Source: Nectonema munidae (taxonomy: Eukaryota > Nematomorpha > Nectonematoida > Nectonematidae). From it: a stretch of 64,000 bases of DNA. The DNA lies in contig JAUIRK010001055.1 in assembly GCA_030549495.1 (NCBI GenBank), forward strand, positions 247,001-311,000. The letters are read 5' to 3'. This document shows, in pieces, positions 63,278 through 64,000 of the stretch (positions are counted from its first letter, which is position 1; each line of letters opens with the position of its first letter). The position numbers and the translations under genes were made by a program. Below the pieces are notes generated by a model, which searched no databases, had not been told where the DNA came from, and saw nothing but the letters and a program-made list of their open reading frames with translations.

Positions 63278-64000
63278 AATAATATTGATTTAGGGTTGGT
63301 GCTCTTCGAACCAAACACCTGCACTCATCATTTTCCAGTTCCTCTCACCTCTCATTGATATGCTTGTAAGGTCATTTCACCTTCTTTCATTATCCCCTTA
63401 AAACCCTATTCCCTTCCTCATCCCAAACATGTGTTTGTAGTGATGAGAAGGTATGAATGATCCTTGCAGAAAGATTTTTGTTAAAACGCAAAGATCCACT
63501 ATCTTTGATTTATTTAATAGCTTTAAGATCACGTTCTACCTTTGAATCCCAATTGTTAGATATCTCAATCATTTATAAATATTTCAATTTTTTCATTGGC
63601 ATAATAAAATTTATAAGTCAATAAAGTACATTCGCTAAAGATATTTTATCACAGTGAGAATTAGATATGGTAATCGTAAGGACTTAGATATGCAAATGTA
63701 CCTTCCATAATTTTCCTATGTTTGCAGGTTAATTTTGGAAAAAGTTTGTAAGGACAAATGTTTAACAATCTAACTCTAATGCTTAAGTTTGCCAAAGTGT
63801 ATAAAATATTCTATTTATAAATCCGCTGTGTCTTATATTTGCGTTTTAGTTTAGCATATTTCCGTCAATAATCAGGAGTTTGGTTGTTCACTACCTTTTC
63901 AGGCAAGACTCTTAGAAATGAGATAGTAGCATTTACTAAGAAAGTTTGTTAGATTTCTTAGTCGTAATGCTAACCTTGAACTTAATTAAGAAAATACTTA

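Overview
The window is A+T-rich, repeat-laden animal DNA. Large introns, GT-AG splice sites, tRNA-derived SINEs, piggyBac/hAT/pogo transposons, an RTE-type LINE and Penelope fragments all say metazoan nuclear genome. The best-preserved gene is an arthropod-style norpA/PLCB4 phospholipase C beta. A repeat-bloated crustacean such as a parasitic copepod would fit, but that is an inference; I see no species-diagnostic sequence.

Layout. Positions 1-2700 hold a piggyBac tail, one SINE copy and otherwise nothing recognisable. From 2725 to 42102 (+ strand) runs most of one PLC-beta gene: 17 exons, about 1087 residues from the EF-hand region through the X and Y catalytic halves, the C2 domain and the coiled-coil C-terminal domain, ending at a stop codon. 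The PH domain and start codon lie upstream of the window. All 17 exons join in frame. The introns (45 bp to 7.1 kb) hold most of the mobile DNA: piggyBac copies with TTAA ends, several hAT elements with exact 8-bp target duplications, a pogo-like MITE, a Mutator-like element with a 9-bp duplication, tRNA SINEs, Penelope fragments, and an array of 350-, 259-, 160- and about 29-bp repeats in intron 8. A possible small two-exon gene sits on the opposite strand inside intron 13.

From 44161 to 46158 (- strand) two compact intronless genes lie 141 bp apart in the same direction: MPP10 (MPHOSPH10), a U3 snoRNP / small-subunit processome protein, followed by a PCNP-like small nuclear protein. The spacer holds a poly(A) signal followed by pyrimidine-rich AG acceptors, so the pair may be co-transcribed and resolved by trans-splicing.

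From 46.2 to 64 kb I recognise no certain host gene. There is a 5'-truncated RTE insertion with a 16-bp target duplication, a decayed piggyBac copy, a large hairpin, a SINE, a decayed RTE LINE (about 54.5-57.5 kb), a decayed Tigger/pogo element interrupted by a small MITE (about 60.2-61.4 kb), and a possible promoter/first exon with a YY1-like motif near 63.14 kb.

The genes do not form an obvious shared pathway: norpA/PLCB4 is a signalling enzyme acting at the membrane, while MPP10 and PCNP are nuclear. I found no RNA gene, CRISPR array or clear novel system. The most useful leads are the MPP10-PCNP pair, the nested intronic gene and the multi-layer transposon nests.
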